Positions 36,604-46,467 are shown, numbered from the stretch's first letter. The stretch is DNA of 64,000 nt from Flavobacteriales bacterium (GCA_020635715.1 JACJZG010000002.1:1-64000); one strand, 5' to 3'. Numbers and translations are program-made. The notes: a model not told the origin generated them from the letters alone.

Positions 36604-39600
36604 TCACCCCTTCACTTCCTTCTTTTCCCTCGACATGTAACTGTATAGTCCTGGCACCATGTACAGCGTCAGCACCAGCGAGAACAACAGCCCGCCGATG
36701 ATCACAATGCCCATCGGGATGCGGCTTTTCGCCGCGGCTCCGAGGCCAATGGCGATAGGGAGCGCACCAAGCGCCATGGCGAGCGTGGTCATCAGGATGG
36801 GTCGGAGGCGTTGCGTCGCCGCATCCACCACGGCGTCACGCTTCTTCAAGCCGTGCTCCTTCCGCTGGTTGGCGAACTCCACGATCAGGATGCCGTTCTT
36901 GGTGACCAACCCGACCAGCACGATGATGCCGATGTTACTGAAGATGTTGAGGGTGTGACCGAAGATCCAGAGGCTGAGCACCGCCCCGGTACCCGCCACG
37001 AACACCGTGCTGATCACCACGATCGGATCGATCCAGCTCTCGAACTGCGCGGCGAGGATCAAGAAGACCAACACAAGGGCGAGTCCGAAGGCGAAGCCCA
37101 AACTGCTGCTGCTCTCCGCGAACTCCTTGCTCACCCCGCCAAGCGTGGTGCTGAAGGTGTCGTCAAGGACCTCGTCAGCGATGCGGTCCATGGCCGTGAT
37201 GCCATCGCCGATGGTGAAGCCCTCGCTGGGGTCGGCGCTCACGGTGGCGCTCACGTACCGGTTGTAGCGGAAGAGTTGAGGTGGGGTGCTGTGTTCGCTC
37301 ATGCGCACCAGGTTTTCCAGTTGGATCAGTTCACCCGTGTTGCTGCGAACGAAAGCCGTGCTCAGGTCCATCGGCGCATCACGGTCCGCACGCGTGGCCT
37401 GACCGATCACCTGGTATTGTTTCCCCTTGAAGATGAAGTAGCCATAGCGCTGGCCGCTGAAATAGAGCTGCAGCGTCTCGGCGATGTCGCGCATGCTCAC
37501 GCCAAGGGCTCGCGCGCGATCACGGTCGATCACCACGTTCAATTCGGGTTTGTTGAACTTCAGGTTCACGTCGCTCACACGGAAGGTCTTATCGGCCGCC
37601 ACCTTCTCCATGAACACCGGTATCACTTCCCGTAGCTTTTCGAAGGTGGGTGCCTGGATCACGTATTCGACCGGAAGGCGGGTGAAACGTGAGCCGCCGA
37701 TGGTGGGTTCCTGGATCACGAAGCTTCGGGCCAGGTTGTACTTCGGAAGTTCGGCCATGATCGACTTCGCGATCTCGTCCTGGCTGCGGTCACGCTCCTC
37801 CGGGTCCACCAGGGTCACGCGCACGAAGCCGCTGTTGGTCGCACTTGCCGTGCCGAAGCCGGGTGCGGTCACACTCAGCAGGGCCTGCCGTTCCGGGAGC
37901 GTGTCCACCAGGTTGATGATCTCCGTGAGGTAGTCGTTCATCACCTCGAAGCTGGTGCCTTCGGGGGCGGTGCTCTGTACCATGAAGCGGCTCTTATCCT
38001 CCATCGGCGCCAACTCACTGGGCAGCTGCAGACCGATGAGCACCGTGGCCACCAGGCTGACCACCAGGATCACCCAGCTCACCCAGCGCACCTTCATGAA
38101 GCGCTTCAGCGAGCGGTCGTAACCGGCGGTCATGTTGTTGAACCAGCGTTCGGTCACCTCGAAGAAGCGGCTCTGGCGCGGCTTGTGCTTCAGCCAGTGC
38201 GCGCTGAGCATGGGCGTGAGCGTGAGGCTGACGATGGCGCTGATGAGCACCGCGCCAGCCACCACGATACCGAACTCCCGGAAGAGGCGACCGGTCAGGC
38301 CGCTGAGGAAGATCACCGGCAGGAAGACCGCCATCAAGGTGATGGTGATGCTGATGATGGCGAAGGTGATCTCCTTGCTGCCCTCGTGGCCGGCCTTGAT
38401 CGGGTCCATGCCGCGCTCGATCTTGCTGTAGATGTTCTCCAGCACCACGATCGCATCGTCCACCACGATCCCCGTGGCCAGCAGCACGGCCAGCAGCGTC
38501 AGGATGTTGATGCTGAATCCCGCGATGTACATGATGAAGAAGGCACCGATCAGCGAGATCGGGATGGCAAGCACCGGGATCAAGGTGGTGCGCCAGTCCC
38601 GAAGGAAGATGAAGATGATGAGCACCACCAGGGCGAAGGCGATGGCGATGGTCTCCTCCACTTCCAGGATGGCCCTGCGGATGCCCACGGTGGTGTCCAT
38701 CGCTAGCGTGTAGCGCAGGTCGGAAGGCAGGTCCTTGCTGATCTGCGCGAAGCGCTTGTAATACTCGTCGGCTATAGCGATGTAGTTGCTGCCCGGTTGC
38801 GGTGTGAGCGCAATGCCCACCTGTGGCACGGCGCCGTTCCCCCGAAGCAGGCTGCGTTCGTTCTCCGGGCGCAGTTCGGCCCGGCCCACATCGCGCAGAC
38901 GCACCACCGCACCGTCCTCTTCGCGCAGGATCAGGTCGTTGAACTGTTCTGGTGTTTCCAGTCGTCCCATGGTGCGGATGGTCAGTTCAGTGCGATAGCC
39001 TTCGATCCGGCCGGCCGGCAGCTCCACGTTCTCGCGGTCCAGTGCCTCGCGCACATCACCCGGGGTGATCCCATAGCCCGCCATCTTCACCGGATCGAGC
39101 TGCAGTTTCATGCTGTACTTCTTCTCACCCCAGATGCGGATCTCGCTCACACCAGGGATGGTCTGCAACCGTTCCTTGAATTGGTTGTTGGCGATCTCGC
39201 TCAATTCCAGCATCGAGCGCTGGTCGCTCTGCATGGTCATGCTCAGGATCGGGCTGCTGTCTGCGTTGCTCTTCACCACGATGGGTGGGTCCGCATCGGT
39301 CGGCAGGTTGCGCACGGCCTGGCTCACGCGGTCGCGCACATCGTTCGCCGCGGCCTCCAGGTCCATGTCCAGATCGAATTCCACCGTCACCGTGCTTCGG
39401 CCGTCGCTGCTTACGCTGGTAAGGCTGGTGATGCCCGCGATGCCGTTGATGCTCTCCTCCAGCACCTCGGTGATCTGCTTCTCGATGATGTCCGCGTTGG
39501 CGCCCACGTAGTTCGTGGTCACGGTGATAACGGGTGGATCCACGCTCGGGTATTCGCGCACGCCCAGGTAGGTGAAGCCGATCACCCCGAACAGTATGAG

Positions 39601-39660
39601 GAAGATGGAGATCACCGTGGCGAGCACGGGCCTGTTGATGGAGAGGGAGCTGATGTTCAT
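36604..39660 (-). CDS. RND efflux transporter (HAE-1/AcrB-like)
   Basis: The 1018-residue inner-membrane pump starts MNISSLSINRPVLATVISIF. It has 12 membrane segments in two halves and two large periplasmic loops. The proton-relay acidic pair appears in GIVVDDAIVVLENIY. The loop motifs and PNVNP-type docking region match hydrophobe/amphiphile efflux pumps of the MexF/AcrB type. The substrate is unknown; detergents, dyes, organic acids or antibiotics are usual. It works with the adaptor and TolC in the same operon and is probably repressed by the MarR protein encoded first. Confidence 0.94.
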   Translation of the reverse strand: MNISSLSINRPVLATVISIFLILFGVIGFTYLGVREYPSVDPPVITVTTNYVGANADIIEKQITEVLEESINGIAGITSLTSVSSDGRSTVTVEFDLDMDLEAAANDVRDRVSQAVRNLPTDADPPIVVKSNADSSPILSMTMQSDQRSMLELSEIANNQFKERLQTIPGVSEIRIWGEKKYSMKLQLDPVKMAGYGITPGDVREALDRENVELPAGRIEGYRTELTIRTMGRLETPEQFNDLILREEDGAVVRLRDVGRAELRPENERSLLRGNGAVPQVGIALTPQPGSNYIAIADEYYKRFAQISKDLPSDLRYTLAMDTTVGIRRAILEVEETIAIAFALVVLIIFIFLRDWRTTLIPVLAIPISLIGAFFIMYIAGFSINILTLLAVLLATGIVVDDAIVVLENIYSKIERGMDPIKAGHEGSKEITFAIISITITLMAVFLPVIFLSGLTGRLFREFGIVVAGAVLISAIVSLTLTPMLSAHWLKHKPRQSRFFEVTERWFNNMTAGYDRSLKRFMKVRWVSWVILVVSLVATVLIGLQLPSELAPMEDKSRFMVQSTAPEGTSFEVMNDYLTEIINLVDTLPERQALLSVTAPGFGTASATNSGFVRVTLVDPEERDRSQDEIAKSIMAELPKYNLARSFVIQEPTIGGSRFTRLPVEYVIQAPTFEKLREVIPVFMEKVAADKTFRVSDVNLKFNKPELNVVIDRDRARALGVSMRDIAETLQLYFSGQRYGYFIFKGKQYQVIGQATRADRDAPMDLSTAFVRSNTGELIQLENLVRMSEHSTPPQLFRYNRYVSATVSADPSEGFTIGDGITAMDRIADEVLDDTFSTTLGGVSKEFAESSSSLGFAFGLALVLVFLILAAQFESWIDPIVVISTVFVAGTGAVLSLWIFGHTLNIFSNIGIIVLVGLVTKNGILIVEFANQRKEHGLKKRDAVVDAATQRLRPILMTTLAMALGALPIAIGLGAAAKSRIPMGIVIIGGLLFSLVLTLYMVPGLYSYMSREKKEVKG

Positions 39661-39741
39661 GAATGCAACAACTCAGGGAGCATGGCGAGTGGGACTTGGT
39701 GAATGGGGGTGGGGTCTTTCGTGCTCTTCACGCATGCTTTC

Positions 39742-40809
39742 CTATTGACCGATCACCGTGTCAGCCACTGCATTCCCCTTCTTTTCCGCCGGCCGCAACG
39801 GCATGCCATCCCGCACGGCCAGCAACGCGCTCGTGATCACGGTATCGCCGGCTTGGACGTTGCTGATCAGTTGCACTTCGTTCTCGGTGCGGATCCCCAC
39901 ATCAACGCGGACGCTCCTGGCCTTTCCGTCGTTCATCACCATCACCTTCTGCCCCTGGATGTCGGGGATAAGGGCCTCTGCCGGGATCGTCAGGGCGTCA
40001 GGGATGGTCGCCAGTTCGACCTGCACCTTTGCGAATGCGCCGGGTACCAGTCGCCCGCGCGGGTTCCTTGTTCGGGCACGGACCTTCACCGTGCGGGTAT
40101 TGGCGTCCACGCTGGGTTCCACGGCGTATACCTCGGCCGTGTAGTGCGTGGTGTCGGCTTCCAACGTGAAGGCCACCTGCGTTCCCGGTCCGATCTGCAA
40201 GGCATAGCGTTCGGGTACGGCGAAGTCCAGCTTCATCGGGTCCGTTTGTGCAAGCCGTGCGATGGCGCCGGTGGGTGACACATAGCCACCTTCACTGATG
40301 CTGCGCAATCCGATCGTGCCGCTGAAGGGCGCGCGGATCATGGTCTTCGCCATTAATGCGCGCAGGTCGTCAACTTCGGCCTGCATGCCGATACGCTGTG
40401 CCAAGGCGGCATCGTAAGCCTCCTGGCTCACACCCTTCACGGCGAGCAACTGTTCCTGCCGATGAGCAGCCTCGGTGGCCAGCCTCAGGTTGGCCTCCGC
40501 CTTTCGCAGTTGTGCCTGCACGTCATCGTCGTTGATGCGCACAAGCACCTGACCTGCATCCACCCGTCGGCCTTCCTCGAATCCGATGTGTGTCACGCGA
40601 CCGCTCACTTCGCTGCGCAACTCCACCTCCTCGTTCGGCAGCAGCGTCCCTGTCGTGGTGAACGCATTGTTCAACGGACGTCCCTGCAGCACATGCACCT
40701 GTACGGCCATGACCGGAGGTGCGCCGCCTCCCGCCGCCGGCTCATCACTTCCACCACACGCGGCCAGCAGCAGGGGAACGGCGTAGACTATCCTCGGTGT
40801 CCGGGTCAT
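39742..40809 (-). CDS. RND periplasmic adaptor lipoprotein
   Basis: The 355-residue membrane fusion protein has a lipoprotein signal (VPLLLAACGG, lipobox Cys18). Next come a barrel-sandwich hybrid domain split around a short helical hairpin (ATEAAHRQEQLLAVKGVSQEAYDAAL), the second half-motif (MIRAPFSGTIGLRSISEGGYV), a beta-barrel and a membrane-proximal domain. It links the RND pump to TolC. Its start overlaps the MarR gene stop by 4 bases, indicating translational coupling. A gap of 81 bases separates it from the RND gene. Confidence 0.92.
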   Translation of the reverse strand: MTRTPRIVYAVPLLLAACGGSDEPAAGGGAPPVMAVQVHVLQGRPLNNAFTTTGTLLPNEEVELRSEVSGRVTHIGFEEGRRVDAGQVLVRINDDDVQAQLRKAEANLRLATEAAHRQEQLLAVKGVSQEAYDAALAQRIGMQAEVDDLRALMAKTMIRAPFSGTIGLRSISEGGYVSPTGAIARLAQTDPMKLDFAVPERYALQIGPGTQVAFTLEADTTHYTAEVYAVEPSVDANTRTVKVRARTRNPRGRLVPGAFAKVQVELATIPDALTIPAEALIPDIQGQKVMVMNDGKARSVRVDVGIRTENEVQLISNVQAGDTVITSALLAVRDGMPLRPAEKKGNAVADTVIGQ

Positions 40810-41267
40810 ACGTGTATGCGTTTGTTCGTGAGCGTCACCGGCGCTTCGGCCTTTCTAAGGTTCGACACCAGCATCATGAGCTGCGCCATGAACGCGCTGC
40901 GTTCGGCTTTCGACGACCCCCTCAAGGCTTCTTTGTTCAACGCGTCATAGGCCTTGCGGATGGCCCGGATGGCCGGACGTGCCTTTGGTGTCAACTTCAC
41001 CAGGTGTTTGCGACGATCGCCCTTGTGATCACAACGCTGGACATAGCCTTTCTGGCCCAGGTGGTCGAGCGCTCGCGTCATGCTCACCTTGTCCAGTTCA
41101 AGGCGGTCTGCGAGTTCCTGCTGGCTCAGCAGGCCTTTGCCTTCCTCAATGACGAGCAGCACGTAGTACCAGTTGTTGATGTCCAGTTCCTCCAGCATCT
41201 CCTGGAGCCGGGCGAAGTACTGATGTGCTGCGATGGAGCACCAGTAGCCAATGGATGAAGCGGGCAT
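40806..41267 (-). CDS. MarR-family transcriptional regulator
   Basis: From the ATG at 41267 the protein has 153 residues with the MarR winged-helix pattern. It shows NNWYYVLLVIEEGKGLLSQQELADRL, a recognition helix (DKVSMTRALDHLGQKGYVQR) and a wing (CDHKGDRRKHLVKLTPKA). MarR repressors release DNA on binding small phenolics or by Cys oxidation, and commonly control an adjacent efflux operon, as here: adaptor, RND pump and TolC follow. The frame remains open for 55 more codons upstream, but those read through the divergent promoter region toward the DUF748 gene and show no family similarity. Confidence 0.9.
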   Translation of the reverse strand: MPASSIGYWCSIAAHQYFARLQEMLEELDINNWYYVLLVIEEGKGLLSQQELADRLELDKVSMTRALDHLGQKGYVQRCDHKGDRRKHLVKLTPKARPAIRAIRKAYDALNKEALRGSSKAERSAFMAQLMMLVSNLRKAEAPVTLTNKRIHV

Positions 41268-41277
41268 GGTCGTTCCG

Positions 41278-41303
41278 TTCGTAATGGTTACAAATGAAAC
41301 GAA
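41278..41303. promoter_or_regulatory. Candidate MarR operator TTCGT-N16-ACGAA
   Basis: An imperfect dyad with 5-base matched ends lies 11 bases upstream of the MarR start, in a visibly AT-richer stretch of the divergent spacer. On the minus strand it overlaps a TTCATTTG minus-7-like box, as expected for autoregulation. The assignment is inferred from position. Confidence 0.3.
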
Positions 41304-41387
41304 ATGTGTTCCTGCCCCGTCCGGACGTCCTGTTAACACATGTTGATCGGTGGATGGGAGCGGCCCACGGATTGCCCATGGGTGGCC

Positions 41388-42527
41388 ATGACCTCCCCGG
41401 AACCACCACCCGGAAGCCGTCGAAAGCGCCATCGACGGGTCCTGTGGATCATCCTGGTGTTACTCCTTCTTCGTCTGGCGCTCCCGTATGTGCTGCTTCA
41501 CGTGCTGAACGACAGGCTGACCAAGGTCCCCGGCTATTATGGTCATGCCGACGACCTTGACCTTGCACTGATCCGAGGTGCCTACCGGATCGAGGGAATA
41601 TTCCTCGATCGTGTGGATTCCGTTTCCCACGAGCGCACCTCCTTCGTTGCGGCGCACGTGATCGACCTTTCCGTCGAGTGGAAAGCCCTCTTCCACGGTT
41701 CGGTGGTGGGAGAGCTGGTGATCGACCATCCATCGGTGAGCTTCACCAAGGATAAGGTGGAACCGGCGGAAGTGCAGAAGGACACCACTTCGCTGGGCGA
41801 CCTGCTCGATGACCTGATGCCGCTTCGGATCAACCGGGTGGAAGTGAATGGGGGTGAGGTGCACTACCGTGACCTCGCCAGCAGCCCGAAGGTGGATGTC
41901 CAGATGGACGACCTCGATGTTCTCGCGCTCAACCTCCGCAACAGTTACGATAGTACCGACGTCCTGCCCGCACGCGTGAGGGCCACCGCGAGCGTTTACG
42001 GCGGCCGTTTCGATCTGGGCATGCGCTTGAACCCGCTGGCGCGCGATCCCGCGTTCGATATGGACGTGGGTCTCGAAGGCATGCGGCTCACCGAGTTCAA
42101 TGACTTCTTCCAGGCCTATGCCAATGTCGATGTGAACAAGGGCGTCTTCGGCCTTTACAGCGAGATCGCCACGGAGGACAGGCGTTTCGCTGGTTATGTG
42201 AAACCGGTGATCAAGGACCTGGATGTGCTAGGTCCAGAGGACAGGGGTGACACCTTCTTCCGCAAGTTGTGGGAGGGCCTAGCCGGTACCGCCGGTGCTG
42301 TGCTGACCAATCGGAAACACGACCAAGTGGCGACCAAACTGGAGTTCAGTGGAGAGCTGGACCAGCCCGACACACATCTCTTCTATGCCATCGTGGACCT
42401 GGTGCGCAATGCGTTCATACGCGCCATCCAACCATCCATCGATCGGGAGATCAGCATCGTGAACGTGGGGGAGAAGAGCGAGGAGGAGAACGGCTTCTTC
42501 AAGCGCCTGTTCCGGAAGGAGCAATGA
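41388..42527 (+). CDS. DUF748 / AsmA-like membrane-anchored protein
   Basis: The 379-residue protein has a basic N-terminus and one membrane anchor (VLWIILVLLLLRLALPYVLL). A periplasmic beta-rich region follows with the DUF748 pattern (INRVEVNGGEVHYRDLASSP) and a C-terminal amphipathic helix and charged tail (REISIVNVGEKSEEENGFF). DUF748 proteins belong to the AsmA/TamB-like bridge superfamily and are linked to envelope lipid transport; the exact role is unknown. The start at 41388 gives a normal anchor; an earlier in-frame Met at 41340 overlaps the regulatory spacer. A decayed copy of its tail lies at 44404-44502. Confidence 0.8.
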   Translation: MTSPEPPPGSRRKRHRRVLWIILVLLLLRLALPYVLLHVLNDRLTKVPGYYGHADDLDLALIRGAYRIEGIFLDRVDSVSHERTSFVAAHVIDLSVEWKALFHGSVVGELVIDHPSVSFTKDKVEPAEVQKDTTSLGDLLDDLMPLRINRVEVNGGEVHYRDLASSPKVDVQMDDLDVLALNLRNSYDSTDVLPARVRATASVYGGRFDLGMRLNPLARDPAFDMDVGLEGMRLTEFNDFFQAYANVDVNKGVFGLYSEIATEDRRFAGYVKPVIKDLDVLGPEDRGDTFFRKLWEGLAGTAGAVLTNRKHDQVATKLEFSGELDQPDTHLFYAIVDLVRNAFIRAIQPSIDREISIVNVGEKSEEENGFFKRLFRKEQ

Positions 42528-42600
42528 GGGGGCACATGCAGTTGATCCCGAACTCAAGTTGTCCGCACGGGTGATCGATGAGAACGGCTCCTCCGTTCGA

Positions 42601-44208
42601 TCAGCGAGCCACCACCAGCCGGGTACACAAAACGGTCCCTCCTGCGGCGGCATGTACCACGTATACCCCGGAAGGAAGATCACTCACGTCGAATGGTTCG
42701 GCGGTCAAGGTGCCCAACCGAACAAGTGTTCCGTCGGCGGCGTGGATCCGCACTTGAACAGGACCGTTCGGCAGGCCGGAAATGCGCACCTGATCGCTCG
42801 CGGGCTGTGGTGTAACTTGTAAAGCCGCGCTCGTCATCTCTTGCACCGCCGTTGATAGGAGCGTGGTGCGGGCCACGAGCGCCCTGGAGGAGGAGGCGCT
42901 CACCAGGTTCGTACCCAGTTGGATGTCGCCGTTGACCAGCCCCGTGAAGTAGATGGCGCCATTCGTGGCAACCGAGGCGTCGTCCCAGAACCCCATGCCG
43001 GGGCCGTTGCCGATCAAGGTCCAGGAAAGATCCCCCTGTGCGTCGAACGCGAAGGCGGCGGGTGGTCCACCACTTACAGCCCCTTGTACCTGGTTGCCAT
43101 TGATGACCAAGGAACTCGCGAACACCTGTCCGAACGCAAGCACGCCGTTCCCGAGCGGTTCCACCCTGGACACCTGGTTTAGCGAGGGACCGGTGATGCT
43201 GGCTGTCCATTCCAACGAACCAGTGCCGTCGAAACACGCCAGGAACGAACCCAGCGAGGGAGCCACGGGGAGCGTATCCTCTTCCACAACAAGCGCAGCA
43301 TCGTAGTACAACCCGGAGAATACGTTGCGACCGTCGGCTAGCACGGCCACATCGTTGCAGATCACCTGCTGATCATCGCCGAAATGCCTCGACCAAAGGA
43401 CCTCGCTATTGCCATCGAGCGCAGCCGCGAAACCCTGGTGGTCGTTCGCACCAACATAGGTCGTGTTCCCAATGGTGAAGTTGCTTGAATGGCTGCCGCC
43501 GATCAGTACATGGCCATTCTGATCTTCGCTCACGCACATGGCTTCATCGGCCAGCGAACTGCCAGCGTGCCAGGCTCGTAGTAATTCACCATCAGCGTCC
43601 AGTTCGACCAGGAAGGCGTCCAGTCCGCCATTCGATACGAGCATGGTATCACCGATCAGCAGGGTGTCACTAAAAGCACCACATGCCAGTGCCGTTCCTG
43701 CGCTGGTGAACCGCACCTGTCGCACACGGCTTTCGCGTGTGGCATGAAGCGGAAATGCCCACATCCATTCCCCTGACGCATCGAGGCGAGCAACGAAGCC
43801 ATTCTTATTCGCTGGCTCGTTCTCATCGGGAACGAACTGCAGCGTCGCGGTACCAAAGGTGACGGTATTCTGGAAGGTACCACCGACAAGCACACCATCG
43901 GCGGGGTCTACGTCCACGCTGGTGGCCGAACCCCAACCCCCGACCGTACGGGTGACCCACGCCCAATCTCCTGTCGGCCCCGCCTTGCCGACAAAGGCCG
44001 AGAACTCCGAACCGGGTAGAACAAGACCCCCGAAGGATCCGGTGCCCGCCATGTCACCGGCCACGATCGCCCCGTCCGACGAAGCGCCCACTGCGTTGGC
44101 CCGGCCTAGTGACGAACCACAGGACTGTGCCCAGAGCCAATCGGGTGTTTGGGGCAGGGCAGGGAGCGCGGCGATCGAAAGGAACGCCATGGTGAACAGC
44201 TTGTTCAT
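42601..44208 (-). CDS. Secreted beta-propeller-like protein with T9SS sorting domain
   Basis: The 535-residue protein has a signal peptide (MNKLFTMAFLSIAALPALPQ). Repeated blade-like units of about 45-60 residues follow, each with a GxDAFLVELDADGEL- or GFVARLDASGEWMW-like end, as in SBBP-type propeller proteins of Bacteroidota. The C-terminal about 80 residues form a T9SS type A sorting domain (LQVTPQPASDQVRISG; SDLPSGVYVVHAA). It would be secreted through T9SS to the surface or medium. No enzyme motif is visible; adhesion or structural roles are typical. It lies between the DUF748 gene and a relic of the DUF748 tail. Confidence 0.82.
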   Translation of the reverse strand: MNKLFTMAFLSIAALPALPQTPDWLWAQSCGSSLGRANAVGASSDGAIVAGDMAGTGSFGGLVLPGSEFSAFVGKAGPTGDWAWVTRTVGGWGSATSVDVDPADGVLVGGTFQNTVTFGTATLQFVPDENEPANKNGFVARLDASGEWMWAFPLHATRESRVRQVRFTSAGTALACGAFSDTLLIGDTMLVSNGGLDAFLVELDADGELLRAWHAGSSLADEAMCVSEDQNGHVLIGGSHSSNFTIGNTTYVGANDHQGFAAALDGNSEVLWSRHFGDDQQVICNDVAVLADGRNVFSGLYYDAALVVEEDTLPVAPSLGSFLACFDGTGSLEWTASITGPSLNQVSRVEPLGNGVLAFGQVFASSLVINGNQVQGAVSGGPPAAFAFDAQGDLSWTLIGNGPGMGFWDDASVATNGAIYFTGLVNGDIQLGTNLVSASSSRALVARTTLLSTAVQEMTSAALQVTPQPASDQVRISGLPNGPVQVRIHAADGTLVRLGTLTAEPFDVSDLPSGVYVVHAAAGGTVLCTRLVVAR

Positions 44209-44403
44209 GTGGTGTGGTTCTAAAGGGCAAGACGGAAGGGGTCGCCCATGGTTGCTGATCTGGGATAGTGCGTGGACAGTGCTTGTGTTGGACCGGTCTC
44301 AGGGATCAATGGGATGTGCCGCGGACCTCGTCAACACAGACCATTCGGCACTACAAGGGGACTGCGCACCGTCAAGGGCACAGGTACCTCAGCGCGTGGT
44401 TGC

Positions 44404-44502
44404 CTGGAGTTCGGTGGACCGTGCATCAGCATCGTGAATGTAGGAGACAGGAGCCAGGAGGAGAAGGGCCTCCTTGAGAACTTGTTCTGGAAAGAGGAAT
44501 AA
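44404..44502 (+). pseudogene. Relic of a DUF748 gene 3' end
   Basis: Codons 44425-44499 read ISIVNVGDRSQEEKGLLENL and on to a TAA at 44500-44502. They match the C-terminus of the DUF748 protein at 15 of 25 residues, with no gaps. Just before, CLEFGG (44401-44418) matches that protein's KLEFSG about 40 codons further from its end, so an internal deletion probably joined the two pieces. No start, anchor or domain body remains. It is a decayed paralogue fragment on the plus strand, 15 bases from the end of the convergent secreted-protein gene. Confidence 0.6.
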
Positions 44503-44517
44503 GGGGGGCGATCGTCC

Positions 44518-46332
44518 TCATTCCGCTTTCACCAACTGGAAGGTGCTCGCCATTCCCGCTGTACGTATGCGCACCCCATAGATCCCCGGCAGGAGATGGG
44601 ATACGTCGATCGTTGTCGATGCGCCCGTAAGCCGCGTTACCATCAGGCGCGCTCCCCGCATGTCGAAGAGCTCCATCAGGGCATCCGTTGAAGGTGCGCT
44701 GCACCGCAGGATGAACCGGTCCACGGCGGGGTTCGGGTAGAGCGTCACGGTGGGGCGTCCGTTGACTTCAGGAAGACCTGTGGCAACTGCCGCACAGGCA
44801 AGACCTGACGTCTCTCCCAGGTCGTACATCCCTTCGATCCCCTCCACGAAGCCACGTACCGCATCCACGCGATCCTGCAAGGCTGTTGCGCTCGCCTGCG
44901 GACCTCCGGTTGTCGCACGCGCATATACGTATGCCACCAACATCGTCATGTGCTCACCTGGTTCAAGCGTGCCAGGTCCCATGATGGCAAGCGCCTTCCT
45001 ATCGCCGGGCGCGTTACTGGCGGATGCCTCGGTCCAGGGCGCCTGTGGCTCACCATTGGTGCCATAACCGGCCGGGTCGGTATCTCCCGGGAAGGCATAG
45101 TCAGAAGCCATCGCGTCAGGAGGTCCACCATACCCGTTCCCGCCGTAGGTGAGCAGGCTGCTGTCAAGCCAGATACCGCGCATGTAGTTGAAGAACCTGC
45201 TCGGCTCAAAGGGTGATGGGAACAACATCGGGTTCGGGCCCGTGCCCATGAAGTACATCGAGCGGTCGAGGCCATGACGTTCATTGTCAGTGATACCGTC
45301 GGCGTAGCCGGTGCCATACTGGTATAGTTCCAACGGATTCACAGCGTTGTCCAGGCCATCAGGTTCCAGTAACGGACCTTTCAAGACCACCATTCCGAAG
45401 GCGGGAGGTTGTTCGCCGTACCCGGGTGTTCCCATGCAATCACTGTCCTCCGCGTTGCCGTTCACGGCGTAGACCAGGCCCCGCGCGGCGTCCGTTCCCA
45501 CGTGATCATCCTCACTGCAACCGAGGTCGAAGTCGGCGAAGTGGGCGATGTGGAGGTCCGTCAAGGTGTTGGTGCTCCTGTTGATCAGGTGGTACAGGAT
45601 GAAGACGGTCTGCTCCATTCCCGGAACGGTGTTGTACGCGAAGGGCATGGCATGGATCTCGATCCCGATGGGCAGCCCGTTGGACTCAAGGTGCGGACCG
45701 GCCTTGTCGTTGAAGATGGCATAGAGGGCCTGGTCGCCGAGGATGCAAGGGTGATCGCCAGAGCTCGGGTCATAGGTACCGTCCTGATCATGATCCACGA
45801 AGGGGGCCAGATAGGGTGCCTGCCCCAGGTCCACTAAACCATGCGCCGGCCAGGTCGCAATGGAGGCCGGCATGGTGTAGCCATCGGGAAAGGCCGCGGC
45901 CACATCACACTCCGGATCCTCCAGGCACGCGAAGTAGGCCTGATGCGCTTCGATCTCCGTTCGGTAAACGGACCACACCTGGTCGTACTCCTCGGAAACT
46001 TCGGGTAGGATGGTCGCTGACCCATCCGTGGTGAGCGGGCCGGGATAGAAGTCGCGCTGGCCATTGTCACCGAAGAGGTGGGCTGCCAGATGCAGGTTAT
46101 TGCCCTGGTCGAGCCCCCCGATCCAAAGGCCACTGCTGTACATTGGTGAGACACCCGTAGGGGCGGGCACCTGGAACGCACTCTCCCCGGTCGTCAGATC
46201 CGGTCCCAGCAGTCCGTTGGAATGGAACCGGGCGCGCACCGCGTTGATGTCCAGTTCAGCGAAGCTCTGCGCGCACATTTCGGGGATGGCTAGCACACTG
46301 GCGGCAAGAAGGAAGGTGATTCTCTGACACAT
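44518..46332 (-). CDS. Large secreted surface protein with T9SS sorting domain
   Basis: The 604-residue protein has a signal peptide (MCQRITFLLAASVLAIPEMCAQS, in part) and a long mature region without an identified enzyme domain. A Ca-binding-like loop (DHDQDGTYDPSSGDHP) lies near residues 179-194, with many Gly/Asp/Pro-rich turns. The T9SS type A sorting domain at the end reads VTLYPNPAVDRFILR ... LLPGIYGVRIRTAG. Proteins of this layout occur in families of paralogues in Flavobacteriales and carry the pattern NINAVRARFHSNGLLG-like near the mature N-terminus; their function is unknown. A surface-exposed or secreted fate is inferred from the sorting domain. Confidence 0.8.
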   Translation of the reverse strand: MCQRITFLLAASVLAIPEMCAQSFAELDINAVRARFHSNGLLGPDLTTGESAFQVPAPTGVSPMYSSGLWIGGLDQGNNLHLAAHLFGDNGQRDFYPGPLTTDGSATILPEVSEEYDQVWSVYRTEIEAHQAYFACLEDPECDVAAAFPDGYTMPASIATWPAHGLVDLGQAPYLAPFVDHDQDGTYDPSSGDHPCILGDQALYAIFNDKAGPHLESNGLPIGIEIHAMPFAYNTVPGMEQTVFILYHLINRSTNTLTDLHIAHFADFDLGCSEDDHVGTDAARGLVYAVNGNAEDSDCMGTPGYGEQPPAFGMVVLKGPLLEPDGLDNAVNPLELYQYGTGYADGITDNERHGLDRSMYFMGTGPNPMLFPSPFEPSRFFNYMRGIWLDSSLLTYGGNGYGGPPDAMASDYAFPGDTDPAGYGTNGEPQAPWTEASASNAPGDRKALAIMGPGTLEPGEHMTMLVAYVYARATTGGPQASATALQDRVDAVRGFVEGIEGMYDLGETSGLACAAVATGLPEVNGRPTVTLYPNPAVDRFILRCSAPSTDALMELFDMRGARLMVTRLTGASTTIDVSHLLPGIYGVRIRTAGMASTFQLVKAE

Positions 46333-46467
46333 GGGTGGTGGTTCTTGGATCGTTGCTCCAAACTAGATGGCCTCGCTCTCCCAACCGCGTGCGGATCGGG
46401 CAACGGTCGGTCCCCGACGTCCAACGGATCATCCGACAAGACGACAGGTTAGGCGTCGGCCAAAGGA

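Noticed and set aside
44413..44502. DUF748 relic as a direct-repeat attachment site of an integrative element
   Set aside because: The two tails differ at about 40% of residues and no integrase or second boundary repeat was found; an old decayed duplicate fits better.
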